Part shown: in pieces, positions 34,095-46,546 of the stretch
Numbering within the stretch: position 1 is the first letter of the stretch
Layout of the letters: each line of letters begins with the position of its first letter
NCBI GenBank assembly: GCA_013368445.1
Contig: JAACJO010000003.1
Coordinates: 2,976,001-3,040,000 of the forward strand
Source of the DNA: Leucocoprinus leucothites
Lineage: Eukaryota; Basidiomycota; Agaricomycetes; Agaricales; Agaricaceae
DNA length: 64,000 bases
Direction: 5' to 3'
The notes under the pieces: generated by a model
Databases searched by the model: none
Seen by the model: only the letters and a program-made list of their open reading frames with translations
Told to the model about the DNA's origin: nothing
Position numbers and translations under genes: made by a program

Positions 34095-34987
34095 CGCTGA
34101 CACACTCTTTCTCAGCTCCCGTCTTTTATGGCTTTGCATTCGTGGATTAATGGTTGCACACATGAGGGGTTAGAATGTCTAGCATTCCCAAAAAAAAGTG
34201 TGTCCTCAATGCGACCATTACGCCACCAACATTTGGAGACGATTATTGCCGGTGTTTTGTGGGTGAGGGCTATCGCCATCGTACTTAAAAACACAGTTCA
34301 AGGGTCACACGGAGAGCGTCGTACTGCAGGCACCGATCATGCTTTCCAGAACTAGCACTTCTCTTCCAGTGGTGACCTTCAAGAGTCAAGCAAGACCTTG
34401 GACGCAGGAGTTTTGCCGAGGCAATGACACCTATGCGATGCAGAAAAAAGATGTGCCAATGGAAGCTTGTTGGAGCGCACGTTCCTGAATAAAATATGCA
34501 CAGCGTCCACGACATTCGAACCCTATCACCGCTGAGTAAGTGTCCAGCCCAAGTCGTCATCACATCATGAGGTATTGAGAGGATGAGCATTGTAGTAGGT
34601 GCGACATCGCAATCGCAGAGCCCAAGGTTTTAGAACAAATATCTTGAGGCTTGTTAAGTATGAAGCTGTCCAAGCGATACAACTCCCATAGCGCAGCCAA
34701 ATGGAGTGGATCCAATGTCTGAAATCTGAAAGTCGTTGAACAGGGAACCGTCGGAAACCTATTATCAAGTCTAGATCAGCCGGGGCCGGATCAAACGGAA
34801 CGGATATAACCGTGCGGTCATGCAACATTCCACCATTTGTCCAAGTCCCTTGCAAGGGTCGCGGCTCACAACGCTTACAATCACAAATCACCATTGAATG
34901 ATGCCAAGCTGTGGATGGCAACGAGCATCCCGACACTGCCAAAGGTAGCAGAGGCCCTCTGCCTCATACTTTTACCTCTCAGCTACA
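34095..34987. promoter_or_regulatory. Divergent intergenic region between seven-helix protein and G-alpha
   Basis: This 0.9 kb interval must carry both promoters. A minus-strand frame at 34565-34942 with a C-x-C-x2-C motif resembles debris seen near fungal transposons but cannot be assigned. No other element was recognised. Confidence 0.45.
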
Positions 34988-36412
34988 ATGGGTATCTCCG
35001 TCTCAAAGCGTGATAAACAACATATACTAGAGCAAGAAAGGAATGCCAAGAGATGGTTCCTCGAGAGAAAACTCTTCAGAGAAAAATGCCAAATCCTTCT
35101 GCTTGGTGAGATATACTTGACTTTGGGGTCGCTAATAGTGCTAATAATGTCCATGAGGCTAGGCACAGCGGATTCAGGAAAGACCACGACCTTGAAACAG
35201 ATGAAGATCATCTATGGTGGTAGTTTCACAAATGACGAGCTGCTTGAATACACTTCATCAATATACCGAAATGTAGCAGAGTCAGCTCACACCATTGTCG
35301 TATACATGAAAAGGAATGGCGTAGAGTGCAAGGAATTCAGGAACAGGGTTCGTCCATAGCTATGCTAATCTTTGCTCAAAATGACTTGAACAGCCAATAA
35401 TAGTTACGGATGGACAGGATACTGGAATTCACGACTGGATCGTACAGTTACTCTGACCCACATATATCCACAGCTTTCGCCGACGCCATCCATCATTTTG
35501 TCCGCGATCCTATAGTTTCTGAACTCCTCGAGGATCGTACGAATAGGTTTTACCTCATAGATTCCGCTGAATAGTAAGCAGCTCTAGCTATGTTATCCCT
35601 GCTAAATACGCTGAGACTGCACAGTTTCCTCAGTGACATCTTGCGCATCAGTGCCCCCGGGTATATTCCAACCGAAAGCGATGTCCTTCGAGTGCGTCAA
35701 AAGACTGTCGGTATTACGGAAACCGACGTAACAGTCAAAGACATACCGTAAGTCCATGGTATACTTTGCAGATTTCGGGTATTAAATTCCCATGATTTCA
35801 GAATCCATTTCATTGACGTCAGTGGTCAGCGTACGGAACGCAGAAAATGGCTTCAATGTTTTGACCAAATATCATCAATTATTTTCTGTGTCGGCCTGAG
35901 CGACTACGATCGGTTGTATATTTCTGAGGATTCATCACAGGTAAGCCCCAGCCGACCTCTTCAGAACCTCGCGGCTCAACGGAGTGACAGGACCCAATGA
36001 TAGAATCCCTCGCTCTCTTCAAATCCATCACCGAATCTCACTGGTTTTACCATACACCGGTCATGCTCTTCCTAAACAAAGTTGATTTGTTCAGAACTAA
36101 GCTTCCCAAAGTTCCATTAACGAATACTTTTGAGGATTATACAGGAGGCAATGATGTTCAAAAGGCGATTTCCTTCATTTTATCGAAATTTCGCCAAACA
36201 TCAAAGACTCAACGCGACTTTAGTCAGTCTCAACCGTTATACACACAGTAAGTGGATATTCTTGTTTCTGTTTAGTAAGTATTGTTAACGAGTTCATTAG
36301 TGTGACAAATGCTATAGACTCGGAGAATATGCAGACGACACTCAAACTCTATGACCACTACGATAGGGTATTCTTTCCATCGGAGGAAGCTCCCACTGTT
36401 ATGCTCCTGTAA
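34988..36412 (+). CDS. Divergent heterotrimeric G-protein alpha subunit
   Basis: G-alpha subunits bind GTP at the inner face of the plasma membrane and relay receptor signals. The N-terminus MGISVS fits the myristoylation rule (Gly2, Ser6). The nucleotide-binding boxes are visible across about seven exons: P-loop GTADSGKTT (usual GAGESGKST), helical-domain [16 protein letters not shown], switch [11 protein letters not shown] with the key Arg and Thr, switch [14 protein letters not shown] (usual DVGGQR), NKVDLF and TNAID (usual TCAxD). The protein ends [10 protein letters not shown] and lacks the usual G-alpha C-terminal helix ending used in receptor contact. It therefore belongs to the divergent class expanded in Agaricomycetes, not to the conserved fungal groups I-III. 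Activity is plausible because the catalytic Arg and Gln are kept. The start is supported by the myristoylation motif. Confidence 0.88.
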
Positions 36413-36510
36413 ATTCTCGTCCAAGTTAAATAACAAGTGTTTATGGTCGTTCACCGTCTGATTACACCGGCTCATTGCGTAGCGAGGTCAAAGCCAACAA
36501 ATTATTTAGA

Positions 36511-38663
36511 CTACGCATCACCGTCACAAGCGTTCGGCCTCAAAGCACACCACTCCGGTTGTAAAGGAATAGCATCGACACCCCTCTGTATGAAGCGGAA
36601 CCCAACTTCATGTAACCTCGGCAATGCGGTCTTGACGTCACCTCCAGGACCGGACCAGAACAGCTCCGCAGAAGACGCGGCGCGTGGCCAGACATGGGAG
36701 TCGAGGTTAGATGGTCCAGATTGTTCGGCCCATAAAAGTTGTTGACCTGCGGTATTCAACACATCAGAAACAAGGATGTGAGGGGATGAGAAAAAGAGAG
36801 ATGGGAGATGGGCAGGGAAGTATAGGACGTACCGCCCATGACTAGGTCAAATTGATCTTCCGTCAGCCCATTCGTTGGATTGAATGAATACGATTTCTGC
36901 CACGTCTTGTAGACTCCGCATGAACTATCACCATTGATATTGTTCCCAATCCATCCCCCACCTCCGCAATCGAGATAGAAGAAATCTGAGGCTGCGTGGA
37001 TGAGTCGGAACCCTTTCTGCGCAACTGATCCGACGTGTTCCGAAGATATCCAGACTCTGTACACGTTTCTTCCTGTGAGTGGCGGTAAAGTGGAAGAGAG
37101 AACGAAATAGACAGCGTACAGGACTATGGTGTCGTTTCGAAGGTTGACTTGGTGCTCAAGTGCCATTTCTACGCTTGCTGCGTGAGCTTGCAGTGATTCC
37201 AAGAAAGCTAAGGGTACAATACCTTCCCAGACTACTGGTGTCTTTCCGGCATCAGCCAACGCTGAATGCGTAGCCTGAGTGAACGTGTCAAGCGCCTCTT
37301 CCAGTGTCTTTCCTTGTGAAGCTAACGCCCAAAAGTTAACGGTCATATCCTGTTCGGTAGATTTCGGACTTACCGAGATCTTCCTGAGTTAAGTTATCCT
37401 TAGCGTAGCAATTTGTGTTGATTTCGTCACCACCGGTGTTAAAGAGCGTAGAGGGGAACATGGAGGAGACGGCTTTGATCAAATCGGTTGTAAAGTTTGT
37501 TGTTGCAGGACTTGCGAGGCGCAGTTGGCCGGCCGGTGGTTCTAGACGAAGCGATAACTTGAGTTATAACGTTGCAGCCTGCGTAATATGTGATGACCTA
37601 CCACCAGCGAACCGTGACCATGGAGTAGCTTCTGGACACGCGATGTGTTCTGGGTGAGATTTAAAGATTACAGAAGAATGCCCTGGAGTGTCGATCTCGA
37701 CCATGACGTCGATTCCGCGCTAAAGATTCATACCGGTATCAGTAGGTACTTCAGGATTGAGAGAGGTCACAAGGCTCACTGCACCAGCATACGACACGAT
37801 ATCCTTGACATCGTCGGGGGAGTACACCCTAGAAGCCGAATATGCTCCTTTCTGAGCTATTTCCTCGAAACCGGGGACGACGAGAGCGAAAGACTGAGAG
37901 TCGACGACATGCCAGTGGAAATGATTGATCTTGACCCAACTCATGGCGTCCAAGGTGCGTTTAATGTCCGAAACGGGGAAACTGGGATTATATTCTATGA
38001 TTCAGAGCATGCTCTGATGAAGAGAGGCGAAAGGAGGGCTCACTAGTTCCGTGAAGTATCCAACATGAAACCACGATATGGCTATAAGGAATGATCAGTA
38101 CCAGACGTATTGCAGATTTGTGGTTGACGACCCACGTAGACCGGAGCATCTTCAATATGAACAGGCGCCTGCAATGTAAACGTGGTCCCGCCCAAATCAA
38201 ACCACAATTGTTCAAACGTCGTCAACCCCCTGAACAGCCCCAAAGCCGAATTTGCTGTCAGCGTTGCATCACCTCCAGCTGGGACCTGAAGAGTATAACT
38301 CTCGTCTGCGACTCCGAGCCCTGCGACGGCATCCTCGCTGATGCTTTTCACGTCACTCGAGGCGCTCGATGACAAGGTAACCGTGAGGGAATGTAAAGTT
38401 TCTGCAGAGTTCACGGCATCAGTTAGTGATGCGCCACGATCGGGGACTAGTAGTTGAAGCTTGTCGGTGGTGAGAAACTTGGTCGTGCGAGTGACTGCGT
38501 CTGAAAGGTCTTTGGGAACTTGAGGTATTCCGGAAATTTCGATTGAAAACCCCGCTGCGAGACGAAGAGGCGTGTTGCCTGCCGTCAAATTTTGTGGTCG
38601 GGGCCAAAGGGCGAGTGTGAAAGGAAGGTAAAAGGCTGCTTGAAGGAATAGGAGGGACTTCAT
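36511..38663 (-). CDS. Beta-N-acetylhexosaminidase, GH20 (secreted)
   Basis: The enzyme removes terminal N-acetylglucosamine, for example from chitin oligomers. A signal peptide (MKSLLFLQAAFYLPFTLA) is followed by LWPRPQ and the GH20 N-terminal alpha/beta domain, ending LFRGLTTFEQLWF. The catalytic barrel shows DAMSWVKINHFHWHVVDSQS, EIDTPGH and the catalytic pair in FNTGGDEINTNCY (Asp-Glu). Then come VVWEGIV, VWISSEHV and FFYLDCGGGGWIGN. The last exon holds WPRAASSAELFWS and ends at 36511. The exon with FTGGDE-type residues is joined by a short intron near 37350 to MTVNFWALASQGKTL. An intron near 37090-37140 can be read through in frame but is better removed, since relatives lack that insert. 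The order of motifs and the length match fungal GH20 enzymes. Confidence 0.9.
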
Positions 38664-41141
38664 TGTGGGCCTTAGCTTGACGAGAGCCGAAACGGATCCA
38701 AGTCAAGTAAGAACGCCGTGTGTGAATGTTGACCTTTTCAATGCACGCGTAAGGCACTTCATGGGGAGTGAGACGAGGTTGAGGAAGGATTAAAGGGTCG
38801 AATAGGGTTGTGTTCCGCCTTCGTATGATGAAGAAGCAGACCCGTGGAGTCAAAATCATCTGGTCAGACTTTCCGGGTCATGCGGCTGGACGAGTTTGTC
38901 TCTCTCCTCCCATGCGAAGATATTCTGCACGAAATTGAGCTCCCATGTGATGTGTGGTGGTAGTGAAGCAGAAGACTCACTTTATTTCAAGCTCCCGTGT
39001 CAGTTGAAGAGTTCGTGTTCGTCGCTGATTGTGCGCTTACACAGAGCACAGGATGTACAAGATCATGGGCCCATATTGTCGAGTAGTCGATTTGTCCACG
39101 GTGTCTTGTGGTTCTCAGAAAGTTATAAAATGAAGCACATTCTTCATGGATACTTTCTTGGTCGTTAACTCGAGTTTAGGAATGGCTTCGGCTCAACGAA
39201 GAACTTACAATTATGCATTTCCCCCCGTGATAATGCCTTCCAAAAGCCACAGTAAGATGTTCGGAGAGACCCTAACACAAACACCAGGAGGACATAATCA
39301 AGAACATGCCGAGATGCTGGAACCTAGGACAACCCGGAAGCCTGTGTTTACGTATGTTTGACGAGGAAAGGGTCACGGATCAATTGACTACTGACCCGAG
39401 TTGATGACGCAATGATCGATTGTTCAATAAGCATCTCGCACTCTGATATTCAACGTCAAGAAAAAATGCTTATACAAGCACTAACAGGTATTCGAGTGAA
39501 CATTAGTCAAGTATTTTGACTCGGGTTTAGAACCAGTGCACCGTGGCTGTCTGATAGCTCACCGATCGATATTCACTCACTGGATGCTACATAAGTAGCT
39601 GTAGCTTCAATTCCTGATAACACTGTATTCATCGGTTATTCAGCACGCTCGCTATCACTTCCAAATCAGTGCTACCAGATTCTCGGAAACTGCACGTAAT
39701 TTATCTCCACTTTTCAATTGTTCCCAAAGTTTTGTAGAGACAGCTTGGAGTATGGTGCAAGTTTTACTGGTCCAGTATGGCGTAAGCTCTCTACATCTTT
39801 CGTACGTATGACAAGAATCGTTCACCTCACCAATGTCTGACAAAGGAAAGTAAAAATCCCGTTTACATCGTGGCATCCGCGGACCGTTAGCATAAAAAGT
39901 ATTATCTCCGTCTTAGTTGGCGTAATAGCTGCCTTTCACAGGTCCTGAAAGGTACGAGATTATCAAGCATTGGACCTCCCTTCCGTTTCATGCCTCTTCA
40001 AATTACTTCCGGTGATATTTCGGAGCAACATTTCGCCGTGAGTGCGATAAGATATTCATCGACACATTAAATCGTCTTTGTACAGACCTGAATACGTTAT
40101 ACCGCTCTTATGATGGATCCAAGAATCCAGAGGGACACGGGCCTTCCGGAGTTTGCTTGTGTATCACCCAATGCCGAGTCCCCCTGCCGCTTTTGATTCA
40201 AGGACCCAGTCTCTGCCTCTGTACTTAGGGACACGAGAACTTTTGAGTGAAGCAGCTCGAATTCCGAACCTAGAATTGATGTATATCATTCCTGCGATCT
40301 CACGAGCTTCCCTGAATCCAGTCAGCATATTCCCACTACGTATTGTATCGCCATTATCCTATCAGTACTGAACACCTTATGTCGTCTCTCCATCGCTCGG
40401 GCACAAACTATTATGAAATTTAACAGAATGCTTTATGCCAGGCTCAGCGACGGCAGGTGGCATCCGTTTGAGACAATTAGCGAAACTTGATATGTAGATG
40501 CCGAATGACGTGTGTAAGATAAATTGAACATAACCAGGGCTGAGGTAAACAAGGGTTGCGTTGATATGTCTGCCGCCGTCAAGAGCTGACGCCACTGGGG
40601 GATGGAATATGTCACCTGGATATTGTGTTGAGTCGGAGATTAAATATTGAATTCTCAAAGAGGGCTCAGCTCCGCTGTTCCAATTCGCCGTTGAAATTTT
40701 GAAATCCCGACCAATGGCTTCATGAATCAGTTACGGCTTCCTTTGTCCTAAAGCATTCCCCTCTAGGTTTTCGCCTCATGATATCCATCTGGCTCTCAAC
40801 AACTATCAGGGTTTACTTACCCTTTCCTAGCTGCTTCATCAACCATTCTCTCGACTGATTCTCCACTCCTGACGTGAGAATTTCCGTTATATCCAAATGA
40901 ATATCCCTACAAACGGACTTAAACCTGAATGGCACACTTTCTGGCCTTCCGGTTCCTGAATCTTTTAAACGACGTTCGTAGCCCTGTTGACTCTTCGGAT
41001 GGGAATATCGGTTGATGTCAGGTGAGATCAACTTCGAAACGTGGTTCGGTACCGCAACTAAGTTCTCGAGCAACACAGTGTAAATTTATCACAAAATTGT
41101 CTGTTCAGACGAAACTACAATACAACGCGTCTGATGCGCTC
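38664..41141. other. Long intergenic region
   Basis: About 2.5 kb with only short open frames (for example 39182-39361, 40153-40371 and 40813-41076). None shows a signal peptide, known motif or plausible exon chain. It may contain degraded sequence, but no identity can be given. The first part carries the hexosaminidase promoter. Confidence 0.4.
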
Positions 41142-41451
41142 TCATGCCGTCGTAACTGGCAAAGGGGGCTGAGTCGTGGAAATACTGGGACTCGCACTAG
41201 CGAAAAGATATGAGTTAGTTATCCCTCGCTCTTCTCTAGCTAGAGTGACTTACGTCCAGACAATCGTCGTAGTTGTGTCGGTAATAAACGGCGACGTCGC
41301 GACCAGCTTGTGAAGGACTTTCTTCTGGGTGAAGACGGGAGGATCCTGCGAGATTTTGTTAAGGAATTTTGCACATGATCGTTTAGCAACGTACTGCTGC
41401 AGACGCAACGGCGATTAAGGCTGCAAAGAGGTAGAAGAACTTAGAGAACAT
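41142..41451 (-). CDS. Tiny secreted Thr-rich protein, 67 aa, divergent from laccase 2
   Basis: Three exons: 41451-41395, 41345-41254 and 41196-41142, with introns of 49 and 57 nt in phases 0 and 2, identical in layout to 24893-25205. The signal peptide is MFSKFFYLFAALIAVASAA. The mature part (about 48 residues, no cysteine) contains TSPFITDTTTTIVWTASPSI and ends PVTTA. The two paralogues share SPF[LI]T[ED]xTxT[VI]V[FW]TASPS[LI]S. Conservation of splice phases and a protein motif across otherwise diverged DNA argues for real, selected genes. The family is unrecognised. The laccase partner starts 603 bp away on the other strand. Confidence 0.72.
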
Positions 41452-42054
41452 TGGGGAAGTTTGGGGTAGCTGATCTTGCTGGTGTGTGTTCACTTGGAGG
41501 CTTTAAAAGTCATCAAAATAACTGTTTCCCCGTTTGTCCATCGCAATCCGCAGCTTTGGATTACTCGCGATCGTCGGTATGAACTCCCATGATCGATTCG
41601 GCATGTCGGATTACATCGCAAGAATAAAAATGCCTCTCTCGTAAGTCCTGATCTTCGTTTTTAGCTCAGAGCCTCATAGAATTGTTTCACTAAGATGGAG
41701 ATAAATGGATGACTGCGGTCTCCCTCAGAATCCCTTCACACATTCCCACATCAGCGCGATAACCCCGAAACTCTGTCCCGGAGCCACTTCATATCTAGTT
41801 ACACTACAAACAGAAGCAACTCTATGTCGCATTCTTCAGGCACCAGTCGGACCGTTTAACCCACGATCCTAGAAAATATTCTCATTCACTGCTTGCCTTT
41901 ACCCCTTTGTGTAGAATTTTGCGACGAAACGCGAGACATTATCCCTATCAGCCTCCCAGGGGAAAAGCAGCTGTGCAGTTCAAGGAGTATAAAAACCAAA
42001 ACTTCAACGACTGTCTTCCTCAACTCAACCAGAACCAGTACCTTCCAGCTAAGT
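41452..42054. promoter_or_regulatory. Bidirectional promoter between the tiny secreted protein and laccase 2
   Basis: The 603-bp divergent interval holds a laccase-side TATA box (tataaaaa, 41988-41995) 59 nt before the ATG. An AT-rich ctttaaaag element near 41500 lies at a suitable distance for the minus-strand gene. Geometry matches the first pair. Confidence 0.6.
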
Positions 42055-44314
42055 ATGAAACGATTCCTTCTCTTGCAATCCTTCGTCGCCGCTGCACTGG
42101 CAAGTATCGGACCTGTGGCCGACCTCGAAATTGCCAATCGTATCATAGCCCCCGATGGGTTCAATCGTTCGTGAGTTCACGATTTTTCTTGTTTTTCAGA
42201 ACGTCTAGAAGCTGACTGTCCATAGCTCTGTCCTCGCAGGAAGCGGCGGTACCTTCTCTCTACCTGGTCCTATCATCAGCGGCACAAAGGTCAGTCAATG
42301 CCATTACCTTCCTCTTTGTGTTGTGCTCAGTCAGTTCGACAGGGAGATAATTTTCAGCTCAATGTGATTAATAGTTTGACCGATACCACGATGCTGCGAA
42401 GCACCAGCATCGTCAGTTGTTCACACATGCTTTGACTTGAATAATTTCCGACTCGACGTTTTTATAGCATTGGCACGGTCTCTTCCAAGCAGGTTCCAGC
42501 TGGGCTGATGGCCCAGTTGGTGTTACTCAGTGCCCCATCGCCCCGGGAAACTCGTTCTTATACGAGTTCAGTGTACCTGATCAAGCTGGTACTTTCTGGT
42601 ATCACTCCCATTATTGTAAGTACGCTAAAGATGGAGCACTCCAAAACCCACTAAATGAGTAATCCCTTTAGCCACCCAATACTGCGATGGCCTTCGTGGA
42701 GCGATCGTCATCCGCGACCCTAACGACCCTCATGCGTCCTTGTGAGTATGCAACAGTGTCCGTTGCTTGCAACCTTTTTTTGACCAGCTATTATTAGATA
42801 TGACGTTGACACAGGTTTGTCGTTGATTACTTGTCGAAGATCAGGTAACAGCTTAAACGGATACAAATGGTAGATGATACCGTCATCACACTCTCTGATT
42901 GGTGCGCGACCCTTCAGACTACACTTCAATCTGAAGCTTACCTTTGCTCTAGGTATCACGTAGTTGCCCCTGATGCAGGCTTGGTGCCGACTGAAGACGC
43001 CACACTCATCAATGGGCTTGGCCGATACATAGATGGCCCAACAAGCCCCTTGGCAATTATCTCTGTCGACCCAGGGAAGAGGTACAGGTTCAGGCTTGTC
43101 TCTCTTTCTTGCGACCCCAACTTTGTTTTCTCTATTGATAGTCACGTCATGGTGAGTGACATATGCTGTAGCTTTGATATGCTTCATTCAGACCAAAATT
43201 CTAGACTATCATCGAAGTTGAGAGTGTCAACGTTGAACCGCTAGAGGTCGACTCCATCCAAATCTACGCTGGTCAACGCTACTCGTTCGTTTTGAACGCC
43301 AACCAAGCCGTCGATAACTACTGGGTCCGTGCTCTCCCCAATTCAGGCCCATTGGACTTCTCAAATGGCGTCAACTCGGCTATCCTCCGCTATACCGGCG
43401 CACCCGACCAAGATCCCACCAGCACTCAGACCACAAGCACCAACCCGCTTGTCGAAACGGACCTCCATCCTCTGGAGAACCCCGGAGCACCTGGGACGCC
43501 AGAAATAGGGGCCGCTGATGTCAATCTCAACCTCGCTATTGGTTTCAATGGGGCTAACTTTACCGTGAATGGTGCCACTTTCACTCCTCCGACTACTCCA
43601 GTTCTCCTTCAGATCATGAGCGGCGCCCGCGCGGCAAGTGACCTGCTACCTCCTGGAAGTGTATACACTCTCCCGTCTAATTCGGTGATTGAACTCTCGA
43701 TCCCTGGTGGAACCATTGGTGCCCCTGTGAGTACAGGCTAGTCTGTCTCACTATATCATTGCTAAGAGGTCTTCACAATTTATTCAGCATCCATTCCACT
43801 TGCACGGCGTACGCTTTTTTATGACTTCCAGTGCCTCTAAAACCTCACATATATATTAGCACACCTTCGACGTCATTCGCAGCGCAGGTAACTCAACACC
43901 CAATTTTGTCAACCCCGTCCGTCGCGACGTTGTAAGTACTGGAGGTTCCACGAGCGACAACGTCACCATTCGTTTTACGACGAATAACCCAGGCCCATGG
44001 ATTTTCCATTGGTTCGTTCCCTTGCTGTACCTCCATTGACGCAGAAGCTGATTGCTTATCCTTTCACAGCCATATCGACTGGCATCTGGAAGAGTAAGTT
44101 ATCTCAGTTGGAAACTTGAAAATACATTCTAATGTCATGTTGATAGGGGCCTTGCCATCGTCTTTGCAGAGGACGCCGACAGCGTGGCTACTCAGTCTCA
44201 ACCCAGTATGCTTTCTTCTTTCCTTCTCTGGGTTTGAGGCTGACGATGTTCTGTGTAGCTGCTTGGGGCGATCTCTGTCCTATTTACAACGCCCTGCCTC
44301 CTGACGAGCTTTGA
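42055..44314 (+). CDS. Laccase 2 (secreted multicopper oxidase)
   Basis: Paralogue of laccase 1 with the same intron layout. A signal peptide ([16 protein letters not shown]) precedes [13 protein letters not shown]. Copper signatures are [45 protein letters not shown] and, across an intron in the Cys codon, [19 protein letters not shown]. The position after the second HSH motif is Tyr (His in laccase 1, Leu in most laccases). The residue ten after the T1 cysteine is Leu. The central exon reads [20 protein letters not shown], and the gene ends NALPPDEL at 44314. The product should be an extracellular phenol oxidase. TATA is at 41988. The start gives a clean signal peptide and equals the laccase 1 start by alignment. 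Confidence 0.93.
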
Positions 44315-45194
44315 GCTTTAGTTAAGTCTATAGTATAGCATGTTGTGTATCTATCACCCAGACGGACCTTGGAACTATTTACATTCTTTCTCTCTAACGA
44401 GGGATTGCAGTCCCATTATTCAATGTCGAACTGTGGTCACAGACAAATGATGATCGACGGGACCTTTTTCCCATGCACTGACTGCGAGAACTAGGTCATC
44501 CAATTGCGAACGCCTCGAAACTTAGCCGGGCTGATTTCTACCTCGCCCGATCTAGCGGGCGATTTCCTCAGGAATGGATAAAACACGTAAAACAAATTAA
44601 TCGTATTCTGATTCGTACTTGAGCTTGGCTAAGATTAAAGCGTAGCAGGGGTGGTGTCAGCATAATCATAGGCGCGCCGCCGTGCTTACCACTATACAAC
44701 CGTAGTACGACTCGTGGACTTTGGGACCTTGTACAATTGAGAGTCTCTAGAGCTATCAGTTTTTGCTGGCAGAACACTAGGAGTATCTCTGGTCTTATAG
44801 TTGGTTCGTCGATCCGAGCTGATCAAGGCTTTTCGGGATTCTGACCAAAGACTACTACGGGTAGCTCAGATGATCCCAGTATGCTTCAGTATAACCCCCC
44901 TTCCTCTATGTGAGCTGAGTTGACAGCACAATAAGTATTCACAATACACGCTGACCCCTGGATTAAAAAAGAGACCTATAGTTTGTTGTAAATCCCCGAC
45001 ATTGTCCCTGGCCTTCCAACTCAAGTGCTGAACCGAACCATGGTGGATAGTCCCTAAGCAAAATGTTGTCAAGTGAGCTCTAAATGCACCAACTTGATAA
45101 AACGTTTTTGTCGACATCATGGTGGAGTCACCCCGTCCGACGCCATGCATCTGAGCACTTTCCTGCGAGCTTCTTGTTCGAGAGACGCGACAGG
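44315..45194. other. Spacer
   Basis: No recognisable gene was found between laccase 2 and the glutaminase remnant. Short frames at 44568-44777 and 44866-45150 lack support. Confidence 0.4.
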
Positions 45195-45275
45195 CAGTTT
45201 CTATTGGTTACAAGGATGGACCGGCTTCGCAAAGTCGATAAACAGACCTACCAATGGATGGGAAGGACGATCAAG
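45195..45275 (+). pseudogene. Short GtaA-like glutaminase remnant (exon 2)
   Basis: One frame reads GWTGFAK and, after a shift at about 45235, another reads VDKQTYQWMGR. Together they match the GWAGFVRVDGQAYQWLG segment of the intact glutaminase genes. Nothing before or after is recognisable. It lies about 290 bp upstream of a methyltransferase, mirroring the glutaminase-methyltransferase order at 1-3 kb. Confidence 0.6.
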
Positions 45276-45560
45276 TGCCTGATGTGCTTATTAATCAGCG
45301 GACCCAGTGCCTCCTGTTACCTGTATTCTCCCTTCCCAGTTACCCCGCACCCACGCTGACTGGAAACATCAAGCTTTGCTTTGATTGGCTTGTTGGTCCG
45401 GTGATAGGCAGGCAGCCATACTTGGATATTCGAATACATGGTTAGCTGGCGAGGCTAGTCCCATGTCTGGCAGTTAGGTATGTGAAGATTCGACGGCATC
45501 GGGCAGCTATAAGTTGAGCAAATATTCAGGTTCCATGAAAAGACCATTTCCCCTCCCGCT

Positions 45561-46546
45561 ATGATTACTGAACCTGTACGGTCATCCACCCAGGAAGAAT
45601 TATATTTTCTCCCGTCGGATGACAGTGAACAAAAAAGGTGAGCACTCACCAAGCTAGCACACCTCGAGAGTGTAAATGTGTAATTCCCATTTTGCGCACT
45701 GGACATTGCAACCAGACTAGCGATTCAACACAACCTCATCATGAACGGCGTTGGGAGAAAACGCATCCATGCTCCAATCAGCCTTGATTCAATATCCTCC
45801 GTGCTTGAAGTAGCAACTGGGTCAGGTGGGTTCTACTTGGTCTGCAATCTAACGAGTTCATGGCAATGACCAACTGTAAAGGTATATGGCTCGAAGAAGT
45901 GGCTAAATTGGTCCCAGATACTGCAAAACTAATCGGCATAGATATCTCGGCAAAGCTATTCCCTCGTTTACCACCTCCGAACGTCCAATTCCTACAAGCA
46001 TCAGTCTTGGGCCTTCCAAAGGAATGGACGAACAAATTCGATCTCGTAAACCAACGCCTCTTGCTTATCGGGATACGCAGCGAGGAGTGGCACACGATAT
46101 TCAGCGAGATCTTCCGAGTACTTAAGCCAGGAGGTTGGTTCCAGCTTTACGAGATCGATGAGTGGGAAGGGGGCGGACCAGCCCAGGAGAAATTTAGGGA
46201 ATTAATGACGCTGCTTCTGGAGTCAAAGGGAGCATATGGGGTTTTCCCGTGCGGTGCGTCAAAGTGGCAGCAGAATGTAAAAGATGCTGGATTCGAGGAC
46301 GTTCGAGTCACCTGGCATGGTTGGCCAATTGGGGAATGGGCGGGAGAAGAAGGATTACTAGGGAGGTGGAATTATCTTGAGTTTTTGAAAGGGTGTAAAA
46401 TTCCAATCATCAACGCTGGAGGATTCGGTGTTGTTAGTGGGGAGAAGGAATTTGATGAATGTTTGACAGAGGTGGGAAGGGAACTTTATAAATGGGATGG
46501 CACGAGGATGCGGAGCATCATGATATGCGCACAAAAACCTCTGTGA
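45561..46546 (+). CDS. Class I SAM-dependent methyltransferase (MT2)
   Basis: Three exons (45561-45637, 45716-45825, 45882-46546) give about 283 residues. Exons 2 and 3 have exactly the same lengths as in MT1 (110 and 665 nt). Motifs: motif I LEVATGSGIW, with Ala where the first glycine is usual; acidic residue in GIDIS; FDLVNQRLL; PGGWFQLYE; and ending IMICAQKPL like MT1. MT1, MT2 and MT3 form one recent family. The substrate is unknown. It may methylate a small metabolite or protein, as LaeA/UbiE-like relatives do, but this cannot be decided here. The start follows the shared YFLPS N-terminus. Confidence 0.85.

Noticed and set aside
34565..34942. Minus-strand frame with C-x-C-x2-C resembling transposon-linked proteins
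   Set aside because: The resemblance is short, and no terminal repeats or further domain were seen.
37080..37145. Readable insert in the hexosaminidase (LYAVYFVLSSTLPP)
   Set aside because: It is flanked by GT and AG and absent from known GH20 enzymes, so it is treated as an intron that happens to be open.
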